Translations under genes and position numbers: made by a program
NCBI GenBank assembly: GCA_035771175.1
Contig: CM069595.1
Location: 1,572,056-1,636,055, forward strand
Direction of reading: 5' to 3'
Source: Paratinospora sagittata
Taxonomy: Eukaryota > Streptophyta > Magnoliopsida > Ranunculales > Menispermaceae
Length of the DNA stretch: 64,000 nucleotides
Shown: one piece after another, positions 14,401 through 28,600 of the stretch
How the letters are laid out: each line of letters opens with the position of its first letter
Position numbering within the stretch: position 1 is the first letter of the stretch
Notes under the pieces: model-generated
Told to the model about the DNA's origin: nothing
What the model saw: the letters and a program-made list of their open reading frames with translations, nothing else
Databases searched by the model: none

Positions 14401-17400
14401 TTTGACGAATTTCATCACTCTAAATTCGCCATACATCCTGGTGGGGATAAATTGTATCAAGACCTTAAGCAACAATTTTGATTCAGTGGAATGAAAAAGG
14501 AAATTGCCAGCTATGTGACAAGATGCCATACTTGTCAACAAGTTAATGCAAAACATCGAAAGCCATCAAAATTGCTACAACCCTTACCAATAGGGGAATG
14601 GAAATGGGACAATATCGCTATGGATTTTGTCTCAGCCTTACCCCGAAACGCCAAAAGTCAAGATACAATATGGGTTATGATAGACAGACTCACAAAAATG
14701 GCCAGATAGGCAAAATACAATATCTTATTCTTATATCTTTTGCCAGCACATAGCTGGTGATCATTTCCACCAGCTACCTGCTGGCTCCTTACCAACCCGT
14801 GGTGAGCTGCAATTCACCACGTGTTTGGTAATGATTATTATATATATATAAATATATATATATTTTTTTTTGCATACTACCTAGATCACAATCTCTGTAA
14901 TTTTTTTTTTGAAATCATAATCTTTGTAAAAAGATTCTATTTTATCTTGTTTACTACCAGAGATCTCAGTCTCTGCAAAAAAAATTCTGAGATCATAATC
15001 TCTGTGCAAAAAAATTCTAAAATCATAATCTTTGTAAAAAAATTCTACTCTATCCTGTTTACTACCAGAGAGCATCACAATCTCGGTAACACAATTTTTT
15101 TTTCTTTCACCACTAAATCTTTTAGCTTCATTTATTCTTTCTATGTTAACATATCCAGCAAGATCGAGATTTTCTTCAAGCATCCTATCGAAGATTACAC
15201 GAGCCTAATCTACTTTATTCTTTTTTTTTTTTCCTCCTCTCTTCCATTTTTTCATTCCCAAACCCTCTAGAAGGCCGTGGGTGAGTTCTTCACCCACGGT
15301 CTACATATATATATACTGCTCTGATACCATAAAAGTTGTAACACCCCGAAGTTTCGACTTGTTGCACAAATCCCAACGATAGGTGATTTGTCATATCAAA
15401 ATACAAGATAAACATTCGAGTGAACACCTCTGATATCAGACCAAAACCATAAACTTACTTTATATATATATATATATATATATAAGTTCACATTGATAGC
15501 AATATAATTATCTTAATATTTTACAACACTCTTTAAAACACGTAACTAAACATACACTTTTTATAACATATCATACTATACCCACGCAAATGCTAGAACG
15601 ATACAACCACTACATATACAAAAATTAGGTTGTCTAGTCTAGCTTATTATGAAAACTATTCACAATTATACGTTATTCACTTCTTTCCTTCCTTTCTATA
15701 CCTTCCTTTTCCATTTCCTTCTTAATTTCCTGGTAAATGAAAGAAAAAGGGTGAGCTTAATGTCCAGTGGGTCCCCCACATGCTAGCAATAATTAAGAAT
15801 AACAGTCTTAACAAAAAATTCGGCATAATAACAAGTTAACAACACAAAGTTTGCACACTAATTTAGAACACTTGCAAGTCATATTTTGAAAATTTTGCAA
15901 CCTCAGATAACAATAAGCAACATTTAGCAATCCAGCAAGGGCCAACTTTCACCCATAACTCATTCACTGGTGCAAAGGGAAAAAGTGTGCATAATTTATA
16001 ATAATTTCACAACTTTAAAAGAAATATGGCTAGAATGTGCAAACCATAGGTTCCTCCCCACTTTAAAACTTTAGAACTGGTGTTACTCCAGGCTTACAGA
16101 ACTTCATGTAAAGTTTGAGGAAAAGAGAGATTGATATAAAATGAATTAACCCCCTTCCCGTATTTATAGGTTGAAACATTAGGGGATGCCCCTGGTATCC
16201 TTAAGAAACTTTTTTATTTACCGTCCTTTACCCATAATATCCCTGAAGATATTTTTAATTGACATTTTGATTCTTTTTCGAAAATGTCCCTAAAGATATT
16301 TAAAAATGACTGTTTCATCTTTTGACCTAAATATCCATGAAGATATTTAAAAATATCAGTTCTGTCCTTTGTCTAAATTTCCCCTAAGTTTTGTTGTATT
16401 TACTACTCAAATTTGGAAAATGTTACACCAACAAACTAGAAATACACATCTACTTATGTGGAAATTGCAAGCTTCCTGAAGAAGATTGATGTTTGGCTCA
16501 TCCCCCTGATGGAAACAACTTCTACTAAGGGGATGATTAGGGACGTCTAGACACTTTCTGTTGGAAGGTGAAGGCTTTAGGACGATGGCTGGGTTTTATT
16601 TGTTTTTCATGAAGATGATGACATGAAATATTCAGGGTTGTGGCTCCAAAACCAAGCAAAGAGCCATCAAGCAAAAGATTGGGGCTTTCAAGCCTGACTT
16701 GATTCTGATTCAAGAAGTTAAAAAAACGATTGATGACAGGGCTGTCTTGGGGTCTCTTTGGCAAACCCGTTTTCTCGACTGGATCCTCCTGCCTGCGATT
16801 GGGTCAGCTGGTGGTATTCTTCTAGCATGGGATGTTCGAAAGATCACAGTTCTGGAGCACTTGATAGGGAATTACTCAGTCTCTGTCCGTCTGAAACAAG
16901 GGCATAAACCTGAGTGGTGGCGTACTGGAGTGTATGGTCCATGTGTGTAGTCTAAAAGACAACTATTCTGGGATGAACTATTTGGGCTTGGAAGTTTATG
17001 TAGTCTATGCTGGTGCGTGGTTGGGGACTTCAATGTTGTCAGGAGTCCAAATGAAAAATCCTCGGGAGCTGCTCTCTCTAGGGACATGAGGAATTTTGAT
17101 GAACTGATTCATGATTTGAATCTACGGGACCCCTCTGTTTAATAACAAGTTCACTTGATCAAATGGACGAGAGCTTCCGACTTGCTGCAGACTCGATCGT
17201 TTTATGATGACGGCTGGTTGAGATCTTATCTATCCAATATCCAAGTAGGAGGTGGACTTCAGGTTGGTGTCTGACCATTGGCTAGTCACACTGAACACAG
17301 ATCTCAGATCTTGTGGTCCAACCCGTTTTGTTTTGAACAATTTGGTGGAGGAATGGTGGATGCAATGCTCTTTGGAGGGATGGGAAGGCTTCAAATTTCA

Positions 17401-20400
17401 ACAAAGGTTGAAACACCTTAAGGTAAAACTAAAGGAGTGGAGCAGAAACTTTGCTAATGGCGACAGAGACAGAAAATCCAATCTGCTTAATACTCTGAAC
17501 ATGCTGGATTGGAAGTGACCAATGGACCCTAGATTCCTATAATTAGAGGTGGCAAATTATTGGTGAGTTATAGGATATTGATTGCCGATTGGAATTCGTG
17601 GCTAGACAGAAGGCGAAGCTCAAGTGGGCCAAAGAGGGGGACGCTAACTCAAAAATTTTTCACAAATTTTTGAGTATCGGGCGTGCAAAGGCCAACATTA
17701 CCAAACTTGAGGATGAAAATGGAGCTTTGATTGAAGGAAATGGTGAGATTGCTCATGAATTCATTGAACACTTCAAAAGTGTCTACAGTCCAGGGGAAGG
17801 AGACTCGTGGGGGCTTGACGGAATTAACTGGAGAAGCATTTATGAGGAACGACGATGGTGGTTGGAACGACCATTTGATGAGGAAGAAATTAAAGAGGTG
17901 TTCAGCTGTGATGGTGAGAAAACACTAGGGCATGATGGATTTACGATGCTCTTCTTCCAAAAGTATTGGAATTTGGTTAGAAACGACTTAGTGAAAGTCA
18001 TGGAGTAGTTTCATGCAACAAGAATCATTAACAGGAATGTTAATGAAATCTATATTAGCCTTATTTCGAAGAAATCAAATTCCGAAAAGGTAGCCGATTT
18101 TTGGCCAATCAGTTTGACAACCAGTCTTTACAAGACTATGGGTAAAACCCTGGCTAGAAGAATGAGAAACGTCATTCACCATATAGTGGCAGAAACCCAG
18201 ATGACTTTCGTGCAGGGGAGACACATCACGAATGCTGCTGTTATTGTGAATTAAGTTGTGGAAGACTATAAACGTAATGGGAAGCAGGGCATTGTGTTGA
18301 AGATTGACTTTTGCAAAGGCCTATGATTCAGTCAATTGAAAATTTTTGGATTATGTGATGATGAAGGGCTTTTGTGATCGTTGGATAAGTTGGATGAGAG
18401 GCTGTTTGAAGACTGTTTCTTATTCAATTTTCATCAATGGCAGGCCGTGAGGTAAAATTCAAGGTGGAAGAGGTCTAAGGCAAGGGGACCCAATGCCCCC
18501 TCTACTCTATCCACTTGTAACTGATGTGCTCGATGGGGTTGTTTGTAAGGCTAGAGAAAAAGGTCTAATTAATGGCTTCAAAGTGGGGAAGAACAATGTA
18601 CAAGTTTCTCATTTACAATTTGCAAATGATTGCATCTTTTTCATGGAAAATAGTGAGGATTGTGTGGAGAATATGATGCGGGCTATATGAAGCTTCTGTT
18701 TTGTTTCTGGTTTTAGTATCAACCTCACGAAGAGCTAGATGATAGGAATTAACTTAATAGCTGAGGAGATCCAGAGTATGGCTGAAAAAATTGGATGTTC
18801 ATCAACTCATTGGCCCATTTCTTATTTGAGTATGCCGTTGGGAGGGAATCCCTTAAAGCACTATTTTTGGGAGCCAGTCATCCTCACGTTGTCCAAAAGA
18901 GTGGAAGGGTGGAAAAAAAGCTTCCTCTCCAAAGGGGGAAGATTGACTTTGCTCAAAGCTGTATTGGAAGCCATCCCAACTTATTTTTTAGCAGTCTTTT
19001 GAATTCCCAAAAAGGCAGCAAGGGAGAGAATTATGAGGAATTTCTTGCGGAAAGGGTGGAAAAAACTAAAGGTTCACACTTAGTTAGCTGGGAGATGGTA
19101 CAAAGGAGCCGTGAATAGGGGGGCTGCGAGTTGGGATTATCCAAACCAAAAATTGGGCGCTTGCTGGGAAATGGCTGTGGTGTTCCATGAATGAAAAAAA
19201 TTCACTTTGGGCTTAGGTTATCAACAACATTCATGGTGAGAAAGATAATCATTGGGAAACAAACATTCGTCCTAAAGCTACCTTCAAAAGCCCATGAAAA
19301 TTCATTCACTCTCTCTACTCAGTGTTTAGATCCAACACAAGATTAAAATTAGGAAATGTTGCTCACATTCGTTTTTGGGTAGACATCTGGATTGGGACTG
19401 ACTGTTTTATGACATTGTTTCCTAACCTCTACAATCTCTCAACAAGACAAAATGCTCCAGTTTTAGCCTTTGTGCCCTCCAACAATGGGACTGACAACGC
19501 TGGGGCGTGGAACCTTCATTTGTTAAGACCACCAACTGAGAGGAATCTTAATGAGGTATCGGGTATTCTTGAGTGCTTGGACCAATGCAGACTCTCCTCC
19601 AACTGACAATGTGGTGTGGATTGGAGATTGCACTGGATCTTTCACTTCTAAATTCTTATTTGATTCTCCCTTGTCTTCTAAGCCTATTCCCCCTCTTTCT
19701 TTCCCTTTTGCTAACTTCATCTGGAATGCCCACATCCCTAACAAAGTTAAGATTCTAGGTTGGATGGCTTCCCACAGAAAGCTCAACACTAACGACATTC
19801 TTCAATGATAATTTGCTTCTAATTGTTTATCCCCTAGTTGGTGTTACTTATGCAAGATGGAGTGGAGTTGACTGAGTTGCTAGGAAGATCGGGGATAGAT
19901 GGACGGCGAGATGTCCAATTTTACCTAATCCTGTGAGGCATTCCCCTTGGTGCTTTCCTCTAGGGGACATTCTAGTTTCAAAGATGAAGAATTACTGGAG
20001 GATCTTGGCTTTTGCTTTATTTTGGTGTGTCTGAAACAAAGGAACAGTAGAATTTTTGATGATATTTGTAGTGAGGAAGAGCATGTGTGGAGTAACTCTG
20101 TTTTTTGGTTTAGTTGTTGGGTTAGTAATAGCAAACTGTCTTTGGGTTATTCTGTAGGGGATTGGACTAGATGTTGAGATTCCATCTTGAGCTCTTTGTA
20201 AATATGTCTGCCTTAGGGGACAGCTTGTCCTCGAGGGCCATTTTGTGTATCTTGCTAATAGCCATTTTGTAATGTTTTCATATTATTAATATAATTATCT
20301 AGTTTTTGGTCCAAAAAAAAAAATGTAAAAGGAGTACAAGCTATAATGAGCATAAGAAATGCTCATGGGAGACCAACAACTACAATAGACAACTTATCAC

Positions 20401-22617
20401 TCCTAACCACCCACAAAGCAATATGGTTACAACTGGGCATCCCAATTCCTGTACCAATCTGCGTTCCAACATTCATCGCCACATGCTGGATAGGAGGCTG
20501 CTCCATGTTAGTTTCATAACATTCACATTGCCGCCCAAATCACCTGGAGCCGTCTGTAGGCCTGCATGACTGCCACCACCATGATGATGATTGCAGGGCG
20601 ATTGTACTATAACATATGTACGTGTCTCACCACCATTGCTCAATGGCTTTTTCGACGTAGCGTGAGAGACCCATTCCTGACGATACGTCCAATGACCTGC
20701 TCCGCCATCCTCACTGGCTGAAATAACACCATGTACAACGACATCAATGGCATTGACGACGTGGTTCACATGGAGCCTGCAATCGAAACAGTATAACCGC
20801 CACCTTCTTCTCGAACATCGCTAAACTCACCTTCCCCGACATGAAGTTGCCATATCCACCAAGGACTTTGATTTTGGCAAATCGAAGGAAAGATAAGTTT
20901 TTCATTTCAGCATCCATGTCCAACAATCCTCTACAAATGGAGCCGATTCCCTCAAAAGTTTTCCTACCCTAGTGTTCCAAAGGTAACCCAACAGTCCTAA
21001 TCCAACTTTTATAACATCGGACCCTTTGTTGGTGGTATTGCACCGAGAGTTCCCATTCCACCACACTAATCATCCAAGATTGTGAGCTGTTGACCATAAG
21101 GTTTTTGTCTTCATCATCCCTACACCAAATAAGTGCCCTATCATCGACCATAATCGAAACAAGAACGTTACAGTGGGTTATCTCTGCAATCTTGCTTTGA
21201 ACAACATCCCATCTGATGAAAGAGTTGACTCTCAAGATCGACAAAGCGAGATCCCAGAACCTATCGACCTTCCTGGGTGTCGCTTGTTCAGATGCGACCA
21301 TTTTAGTCGACTGTAGGAAGCCAAAAAGTTGTTGCCTGAAAATAGTCCATCCTTCGGATTCTTCCGGGATAAAAACTGCTTTCGCTCTACCCTCGCCTGT
21401 TTTTAGAATCCTCATGTAGCAACCCCGAACATTCTTCAGTGTTTCAACGATAATAACCTCTTTCTTCCCTCTAAATGATTTCTTGAAGCCCCCACCAATA
21501 CTAAACTTTTTACCATTGTCAACCTAGTTTAGTAGCCAAGTTGTTGACTCGATCTCCATAATGACCCATAAGCTTTTGTCATTCGATCGTTCTTCACTTC
21601 TTCCACCGCTACGGACTACCATTCGTAGCTTAGTGTTATCGTGAAGGTTTTACTTCTGACCAAGGTTCGAAACTTCGATTTCGCCCTAAACTTCAACCTT
21701 CAAAAATCAGAATTAATTCGGAGAAGTTTAATTCGACATGGAGAATTTTTGTAAAAATTCGCTAATTTAGAGAAATTTAGAGAATTTGCGCATATATGCT
21801 TAAATATCTAAATTTATTGTAGTATAAGCTAAAAATTAATATAAATAGACACTTTTAATACATAAAAATACCAATAAGCGACCTAACAAAATCAATCTTG
21901 TTAAGTGAGTTGATGAATTTGAATAACGACTTTTGGTCTTAATTTGTTTTTTTTATTTTGATATTTAATTTTGTGGTGGCTTGCTTCTCGACCATATACT
22001 TTATTAGTTTGAATTCTGTCATGCTTAATTTATTAGTTTATTATTTCAATGTGTTGTTTATTAATCTTGTTTTATAAGAGTTAACTAAAAGAAGATGACT
22101 TTAAGAAATCTTTTAATTTTTTTTTAAATTTTTATCTTATTTTAACTTTAATGAATTAATTATTTATTTATTTTGCTTCTTTTCTTCTTTTTTTTGGTAA
22201 AGCATATCCCATAAACTACTTAATTTATTAGCTTGTTAAATTATTTTTTAAAATTTATATTGCTATGTTGGTTGATGAAGTTGAAAATAATACATAATTA
22301 TTGGTGTTTTTTTGTTTTCTATTGATGAAGTAACATTTTTTTTACTTCTCTGTCCAATTTCATCGAATTTTGTCGAATTTTATCGAATTTTTTGTCCATT
22401 TTTTGATTGAAAAACTAAACTTCTGTCGAAGTTTTTCGAATTTCATCGAAGTTGTCGAAGTTTTTCGAATTATTTCGGCAAATTTTTGCATTTTTTTATT
22501 TTATATCCACTTTCCACTTCAATGGTTAAAAAATCCAAAAAATTCGCCAAATTTCGGCTACTTTTAAACCATGCTTCCGACATGGAACGTCGTTGATGGC
22601 AGGCCACCAGAAGAGAA

Positions 22618-22649
<32 letters not shown>

Positions 22650-25600
22650 CTATTTGAAGTTAGTTATACAAATCTTACTCCACCATTCAACTCAATCTAC
22701 ACATTCTTTAATTCATTGGGGGGCCACACATCTTCAATCACAACCTGTACAACAATACAAATATCTACAACATCTAGCTTTATTTGTAAACTAACAACAT
22801 GCCATTATATAGTATATACAAAAGTGTGGGGTGATATGTATATACATAACCAAAAATACAAATATATACATATACAACACATAATCCATAACTAGTTCTC
22901 AAGTGGTTATATCAAAAACACTCAGATGGGGCCCTCCTAATTTACTCTCCGTCTATCTCCTTGTCCTTGTCCATCACCAAAGGAATTGAAAAAAGGAAGG
23001 AAAGAGTGAGCCAACATTGCCCAGAGAATAGAATTCAAAAGTATCATCATCAATTCATTTAATAAGATTCATGTATATAAGTCTAACGCCATATGAAAAG
23101 CAATGCATATATATATCATAACCAATCATCATATAGACAATGCAAATCACACCATATGCATTCTCATCATTCCACACTCATCATTCCACTTTATTCAAGT
23201 TATATGACTCTTCCCAAGGCATATATGGATGCATACAACCAATAGGTACTCATTTATTCATTTCTAAGTCACACATCAATAATAACTTGAATAATTTCAT
23301 TCAGTGGGACTTGTTGATGTGGTCCAACATATTATCCTGGATTCGCTTCCCATTATCTACTCAGAATCTATCATCCGTATTCATATCCTAGATGACAAAT
23401 CCCAAAGCTAGATATAGATAAGTTTCTTCGAAAATAATACACTAAACCCATTCATACTTTCCTCATGTTGACATACTTCAATTCAACTCATCTAGTCCAT
23501 AAAGAAATCTGGATCCTATTATCCTTGTAGGGAGCACTCTCTACCTACTAAGTTATATCCAAAGATCCAAATATCAAATAGACGAGTCGAACTAGAATTA
23601 AAGTCCATCATTCCATTCTATCCAACATCCATTCAAATCATACATGATTCCAGTAATCAATATATAAATATATGATGATACAAATGATAAACTATTTTAA
23701 TTCTACTCACCAAACCAAGATAACTTGAGACTATTTGGATTATGCCTCCCCAATCACCCAACTAGATATACAACACTTCAATTGTTCCCGCAATGCCATA
23801 CATACTACACATACATTCATTATTATTTAATTTTACACTTTACTTTTACTTCATAGTCCCATATTTTCCATCCATCAACCTCATCTAGGTTATGGTCATG
23901 AATTCTCATGTTCTTATCATGAAAATCATTAGAGTTCTACCCAAGAACTCTATTTTCATCTTTCTAGTTCACCTAACACTTCCAAGTAGAGTGTAGACAT
24001 CTATTCCCATTTTGGGACATGGTCTAATATCATATGCTACGATACACAACTAGAATTGGTTCATAAAACCTATTCCCCCGAATTTCCTTTTACAAATCAC
24101 ATTGAATTCAATTGAATCCCAAACCAAAATTCTGTTTTCTATCCCTGTTTCAGCTACGGCACAATTTGCTGTCTTTACTCACACTTCCTCACCATTAAAC
24201 ACTTCTAATTCATCCCAATTCCTCAATTTCAAAGCCAATAACCTTAATTCAAGGTTTCCCAAATTGAAACCCTACCCTAGGTTAATTTCCAGGTTTCTAC
24301 AACTCAATTAATCAGTTGGAATTATAATTACATGTTGTAATCTACCAAAAACAACCACAAAATACAAATTCGAGGGAAGAAATCTTACCTTAGCCCCCTC
24401 CCCCCCCTCTCGTTCTCCCTGGTTTCTCCAAACAAAATCAACCCAAAATGGCAAAATGAACTAAAAGCAACTAGCTGTCAACCCTTTTTATAATGGTTCA
24501 CTGCTCACTGACCAAAAAAAAAGAAAAAAAACTTTTCTGGACACTTCCAGTTGACTGGATTGCCCCAGTTTTGTCTACTTCCTTTCTTTTCTACCCATTG
24601 GCCACACAACTTACTATACATCACAGATACATGTATTATACTTCGAAATTCATGTAGAATACATAATACCATTCAAACCATGTTCAAACATGTCAAACAA
24701 GCAGATGGATTGGCAAAACAAATTGAGGTTCCATTTTTAAAATGAGGGATGTTACACAATGCCCTTTACTAACCAATTATGAAAATGTTTAGCAGTGAAA
24801 TGAAGTTTGCAGACAAAGTATGACACAAAATGCTGATATGCAATTTCAAACCCACCTAAAGTTCTATTTCTAAATGAGCAATAAAGAAATTCTAATTTAA
24901 ATGATCTTTGATTATAAGAAGTATATAATTACTAGTCTAAACAAAAATGAAATGATTTAGTATTAGTTCCCAACAATGGTGCCAAAAACTTGATGTGATC
25001 GTTTGAATAGACAAATTTTTTTTTTTTTGTAAGTGTAGAAGGTAAATTATAACAGTTAATTAGGTGAATCCCACAAGGATTGACAAATTACGTTATATTT
25101 GTAGAAAATAAATTAAAAAGATTATATACTGTATTAGTTAAAGGAAAATCACGACTTTGTCTCTAAAGCCTTAGATTTATGAGAGAAATTAAGAACAATA
25201 ATTTAAAATTAAAAACACGTTAAACACCTAAAAACCCTAAAACTAAACAATTAAATAAACAAAAGAAGCAAAAGATAGCAAGAAAATGTCTCTGTGTGTG
25301 TGTGGGAGAGAGAGAGAGAGAGAAAGGGAGAGGGAGAGGAAAATCACGACTTTGTCTCTGAAGTCTTAGATTTATGAGAGAAATTAATGAAGAAATTAAG
25401 AACAATAATCTAAAATTAAAAACACTTTAAACACCTAAAAACCCTAAACCCTAAAACAAAACAATTAAATAAACAAAAAAAGCAAGAGATAGCAAGAAAA
25501 TGTGTGTGGGTGGGTGAGAGAATACTATTACAATTTTTTTTGTAAAAAAAAGAAAAGTAAAAGGAGTGAAAATGAGGGGAGAAAGAGTTCAAGGAAGAAG

Positions 25601-28600
25601 GAGTCATCTGATCCCTTGAGTGCACCATTTTATATATTTGCTTCTCCATTTGTTGTTTCCAAAACAACTTTTTTACAATTTAATTATAAGATTCTACTCT
25701 CCCTAAACCTTTTATGTAGTCAAGATAAATTGAGCGCATTTTATATGCATAAAGCTTTAAAAAAACATTAAAATAAAGGAAAAAATTGTGGTGTCTTCTA
25801 GAGGGAGAATCTTACCATGTTCTTCAAAAATTGATTTTTTGACTCTTTTGTCCTTGGGACGTATGAAATGTTGAATTTTGGATGATTATTCTATTAAAGT
25901 CTTGTTTTGCATGGGATAGAGCAAAATATAAAACCTCAATATGGATGTCCAAGGGTAAAGTCTTAGGGTGCTCTAACATATTTGGTGCCTACTAGGTTGA
26001 GAAGATTGGAAGCTTTTGATGTGATGTATTTCTCCATATGTATTTTGAGGACACCTGGTCGTCTTATACTTTAATATAAATTTACTGTTTCGTATGAAAA
26101 CTTATTGAAGGGGAGGCTTGTCACACGGTAAGAGTTGCAGCCCTGTGACCATGTGGTCATGGGTTTGAGTCGTGGAAACAACATCTTGCGAAGCAAAGTA
26201 AGATTGTGTAAAGTAGACCCAAATGTGTTTCGACCTTTCCCCTAGACCCTGCATAGGCGGGAGCTTTGCGTACTGGGTTGCCCTTTTTATGAAAAATTAT
26301 TAGGATTCCTAATTTCCCATTTCTTCAATTTTGATTGGTTAAAGCTTAAATCATTGGTTGTCTGTCAGTTTATCTTGGGCATACATGCTCGATGTTACTT
26401 ATGCCTTGTTTTATTTTCATGTTTTGTTAAAAAAGATGATACTTCCCTTTCTGACACAGAGCTCTTTTGAAAAAATTCTTTTAGCATTGGACGTGTTAAC
26501 CATCTTCTATATGCTTTGAGTGTTGGTTCATGGAATCAGGCAAGATCAGATGCACCAAATGACAAAAACTGGTCAAATTCGAAAGAATGGATGCTGAATT
26601 ATGCCAATGTTCTATGCATCAATTCATGGCAGGTGTTGTTTCTGCCACTGTTGGATTATCTTTCACTATTAGATCTGACGTTTGAATTAATTTTTTAAAG
26701 GATATATGTGTTCCTCTGAAATTGTTGAATTCTAGTAGTCCTTTCCTCTTGTTTGAGGGTGGGGGTTGTGGGTTACTAATCATAACAGGGGTTGTATTAA
26801 TTGTATCTTTTGGTATTCAGATATGACATGCTTACAACCATGGAAATAGAGAATATTTCTTTTGATGCTTTTAGGAGCAATGTGATACACATAAAGGTTG
26901 CCTAAGGTCCCTACTTTTGGTCACGGTTGTCCACTAGTATGTGATGTATGCACATTAGATAGTCAAAATTAGAAATGGAAAATGGCTTTCCTAAATATTG
27001 AGTTTTCCATAATTGTATGAGAAACTGAAAATGTACCTAGATATACAGTGCAGTCCCATGGTGATATAACCATACAAGACCTTCAAAAATATTCTTAAAG
27101 AGATTCTTAATTGTGTTGCTCATATATTTGTTTCTGAAATGAATGAAATAGTGGATTTTTTGTTTACATTCTTTAAGATTACAAATGAAGTCTGGCTTTG
27201 TTGATGTTTATGTTTATTACTTGATGTACGTAGTTGGTCTTGTGCTTATCTTGTTATAGCTTTTAGGTTCATTAGTTTCTAACGTGGTATCAGAGCTTTG
27301 TCGTTGTGGAGGTCTTATCTTCAAACCTCCTTGCAAGCGTTTGCTAATTTATCACATTTATTAATCTTGTCTTTCCTCTCTATCATAAATCTAGTCCACA
27401 TGCCATCATGCACACGAGGGGAGTGTAATTTCTATGCTTGCTTGATATACATAGTTGAGTCCTAGTAGAATTAGGATAAGTCTTGCTTAGAGTCCTAGTA
27501 GAATTAGGAGTAGGTTTCTGTTTTTTCTATTTAAAGGTTGGCATTGGAGATTGGAATACCCTTTTTTTCAGAATCAATAAAATTTTCAGCAATTTAGCTT
27601 TCTTTCTTTTACCGAATATATCACACACGAAAGTCAAATTTGGCCTGAATATTATGAATTTATTTATATAAGAACGCGAATGTCCCATTTATTAGAAAAT
27701 TTTTAAATGAGCATACGAAAGTACAATTTCAGTTATAATTTATGAATTTCTTTATATATGAAAATGATACTTTCATATTGGGTAAAAGTTAGGCTTTTCC
27801 TTATATAAGCAAACGAAGGTCTAGTTCTTGATGAAAATCATGAAGTTTTGTATATAAACACACAAAAGTTAGATTTGGCGTAAATATTATGAATTTATTT
27901 ATATAAGCACGCGAATGTCTCATTTAGGTTTTAAATTAGAAATTCTTTATATAAGCACACGAAAATACAATTTTAGGTAAAATTTATGAGTTTCTTTGTA
28001 TATGTACACGCCACTCTCATTTTGGGTAAATGTTAGGAATTTGCATATATAAGCACACAAATGTCCAGTTCGGTAATGAAAATCATGAAGATGTGTATAT
28101 AAGCGCACGAAAGTCAAATTTGGCGTGAATATTATAAATTTATTTATATAAGCACGCGAAGGTCCAGTTCAGGATGAAAATCATGAAGTTGTGTATACAA
28201 GCACACGAAAGTACAATTTCTTTATATATGTATGTACACGCTCTCATTATGGGTAAAAGATAGGAATATGCTTTTATAAGCACACGAAGGTCCTATTCGG
28301 GATGAAAATCATGAAGTTGTGTATATAAGCACACGAAAGTCAGATTTGGCGTAACTATTATGAATTTATTTATATAAGCACGCAAATGTCTCATTGAGGT
28401 TTTAAATTAGAAACTCTTTATATATGCACATGAAAGTATAATTTCGAGTAAAATTTATGAATTTCTTTGTATATATACACGACACTCTCATTTTGGGTAA
28501 CGTTAGGAATTTGCTTTTATGATGAGCACACGAAGGTCAAGTTCGGGATGAAAATCATGAAGTTTTGTACATAAGCAAACGAAAGTATAATTTCTTTATA

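Larger units (their letters stand above)
11011..14741 (+). mobile_element. Ty3/gypsy element B (Tekay/Del-like), internal region, decayed
   Basis: The untranslated leader (11,011-11,520) has repeated words of the type GAGATTATGATCT between T-runs. Gag, protease, RT, RNase H and the start of integrase follow. The Gag phrase [12 protein letters not shown], the PR phrase VILGMDWL and the RT phrase [14 protein letters not shown] point to the Tekay/Del chromovirus group by memory of those families. Stops and frameshifts are frequent. The element stops soon after the integrase phrase [11 protein letters not shown], before the DDE core. No 3' LTR in the same orientation follows. Confidence 0.87.
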
